Shown: positions 62,297-64,000 of the stretch, in pieces
Position numbering within the stretch: the stretch's first letter is position 1
Layout: the number at the start of each line of letters is the position of its first letter
Assembly (NCBI GenBank): GCA_951804985.1
Contig: OX638135.1
Coordinates: 10,950,058 to 11,014,057, forward strand
DNA length: 64,000 bases
From: Dryomyza anilis
Taxonomy: Eukaryota; Arthropoda; Insecta; Diptera; Dryomyzidae
Direction of reading: 5' to 3'
The notes under the pieces: model-generated
The model's database searches: none
What the model saw: the letters and a program-made list of their open reading frames with translations, nothing else
What the model was told of the DNA's origin: nothing
Position numbers and translations under genes: made by a program

Positions 62297-62420
62297 CAGG
62301 TATCCCAAAGAACTGGAATCGGATTTTTGGAACCGGAACCGTCGTTAAAAAATGTGTGGAAGCTGAATCGGAACCCATTTATATTTTTGCTTGGAACCAG
62401 ATTCGGCACCAATAATCAAA
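62297..62420. repeat. GGAACCGGAATCGG repeat fragment
   Basis: GGAATCGGATTTTTGGAACC, GAATCGGAACCC and GGAACCAGATTCGGCACC resemble the repeat at 42120-42590. Confidence 0.6.
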
Positions 62421-63896
62421 AGAATTTTAGTCCGTGGATAGAAGAATATTTTTTTATATAGTACTGATTTAATTTTTCTTGTATATTTTATGTCGAGATT
62501 TACGAAATTATATCCCTAAAATTATAAATTTAAAGAGAATGTCCAATGATAGTTAGAAAATTCCAAAAGTAAGAAATCAGATATATTTCAAAGTAATATT
62601 TTTTACAATCCAATTTTATTAACACGAACTATTAAACAATTTTTTAATAATTATGTATAGAGAATACTAAAAATTACAAAATTTCATTAATAAAAAAAAA
62701 ATTAAAAATTGAAGAAAAAATATTTTTTTTTAAATATTCTACGAACTAAGATTGAACGTTAAAATATGTTTAAAAAAAATTTGAATAGCTATTTTTAGAC
62801 AACTTTTTTTATTGCTAAATTAAAATTTTCTGATTTTGTATATTTTGAAGATTTAAACATATCAAGTATAAAAATGTTGTCTTTATTTAATATAGTATTT
62901 ATAACTTTTTATCCAAGAGTCGTAATTTATTTTCTTAAATGTGGTTTTAAATAGGATACTTGGCGCCATACAACATTCATTTTTGACCACTAGATAATAA
63001 AGTATGCGATATTTTATGCGTCTAATATCGAAAAGACAATTTCATTATTTTCTTTTGTTGGTATTTTAAAAATAAAAGAAGACCAACACAATGAGAAATT
63101 TAAAAATGGTCTATATCTCAAAAACTAGAGCCAGTTTGACAAAACTGAGGCTATTTTCGGAATCAGGGCCACAAATGCATCAAATATTTGCTGCAACTTT
63201 TACTGCACCATAATGAGTGTAGTGCAGAGTTATTAATATATAACTACAATGGTAAAAAAAAAATAGTTGTTGACCTCCAAAATCAGTTTTAAAACTTTTG
63301 GACCATAATTTTTTATTATGTCTGTGATTTTTGTGTTAGAGGTTTTAAAAATGACTAAACCACTACAAAAATTATTTAATTACATTTAAATGAGACCCAA
63401 TTTTTCTATAATTAACTTATGGTTTACGTGCAAAATGTTGAATTTCAACGAAATTATCCGATGAGTGCTAAGTTTCAAGTAAGTCATAAATAGTAAATCT
63501 AAAAAGTGCACGGTTGACATGGATTGCCCGATACAACTTATTTGCACACATTTATCTTCAACAAACGAAGATGGTGCAAAACAATGCGTTATTTCTAAAG
63601 TTCGTTATACGATGTTGCTGATACTTCAGGGTTCCTTTTTGTGCCATTTTTTAAATTCTTTGCACTATATGTGTTGTCCTATCTAACAAAAAACCGATGA
63701 CAACTTTTAAATAATGAATTACAGATACTTTTCAACTGTGTTGTAGAGCTTTCTTGATATATTTTTATGGTAAACACAGAGTTGTACTCAGAGATGATAA
63801 AATTTACTACTTTTGTAATATTTCTTAAAAAAATATAAATTTTTAACAAAATCTTAGGGGGGAGATCGCCCCTTTGCCCCCGTGTATCCGCCACTG

Positions 63897-64000
63897 ATTA
63901 CAACACGATAATGTCTTTAGTTTCAAATTACAACAGCAATAAAAGATAATACATATTTTCTCAGCAATTATATATTGACACATAAATTCCACTGTTAGAA
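63897..64000. other. Flank of the last hAT-like element
   Basis: This begins with the right ATTACAAC duplication. Nothing else is seen. Confidence 0.5.

Larger units (their letters stand above)
60055..63896. mobile_element. 3.84-kb hAT-like element, 8-bp duplication ATTACAAC
   Basis: The left end is CAGGGGCGTCGTTCTTAGAG; the right end read inverted is CAGTGGCGGATACACGGGGG. ATTACAAC is duplicated exactly (60047-60054 and 63897-63904). A short imperfect TIR starting CAGKGGCG with an 8-bp duplication fits hAT. The size could hold a transposase, but only short AT-driven frames remain and I see no zinc finger or hAT dimerisation motif. It contains a 213-bp MITE and a GGAACCGG fragment. The remainder shows nothing recognisable. 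Confidence 0.8.

Overview
This is an AT-rich eukaryotic window, most likely from a fly (Diptera). The sequence shows no long intact reading frame, very large AT-only satellites and dense nested DNA transposons. It also carries repeats whose core, a (TA)n tract, then TTCTTGATCAGCATGA, then a (GTCY)n tract, is what I recall of the dipteran mini-me/DINE-like elements. Nothing looks bacterial, viral or organellar.

Only two stretches look like host coding sequence. Both are on the + strand, and both are candidate internal exons with AG/GT borders and phase 1 at each end: 22379-22567 and 57110-57361. Their phases are compatible and both donors read GCAAAG|GTAA. The simplest reading is one gene with a roughly 34.5 kb intron packed with mobile elements, and probably more intron upstream. 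The peptides are basic and low in hydrophobic residues. I could not identify the gene firmly; an actin/Z-disc protein related to synaptopodin-2 or chascon is a weak guess.

Layout. 1-3.3 kb: a 384-bp tandem duplication, a mini-me fragment and a CTAGT-rich patch. 3.3-15.3 kb: 12 kb of pure A/T satellite, about 8.6 kb of a 7-bp unit (AATAATA) changing abruptly into about 3.4 kb of an 8-bp unit (TTAATAAA) that differs by one inserted T. 15.35-16.6 kb: a TA-flanked terminal-inverted-repeat (TIR) element carrying a palindromic 21-bp minisatellite. 17.9-21.7 kb: inverted arms enclosing a 2.8-kb Helitron, which holds a triplicated 282-bp unit, two 15-bp minisatellites and a tRNA-derived SINE. 22.4 kb: exon. 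23.7-35 kb: hAT-like elements, TA-flanked MITEs, mini-me copies and a 3.4-kb foldback element, nested up to three deep and several with target-site duplications (TSDs). 35-42.7 kb: more TIR elements and two tandem-repeat zones. 42.8-53.4 kb: a 10.6-kb inverted-repeat structure with arms of about 0.87 kb, whose interior is a stack of foldback elements carrying tRNA-like 3' modules. 54.6-56 kb: another foldback element. 57.1 kb: exon. 57.7-64 kb: a (TA)n tract, TIR elements, tRNA-like modules and a 3.84-kb hAT-like element with an ATTACAAC duplication.

All element borders come from reading repeats and inverted repeats by eye, so ends without a target-site duplication may be off by tens of bases. 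No transposase domain was recognised in any element; all look non-autonomous or decayed.
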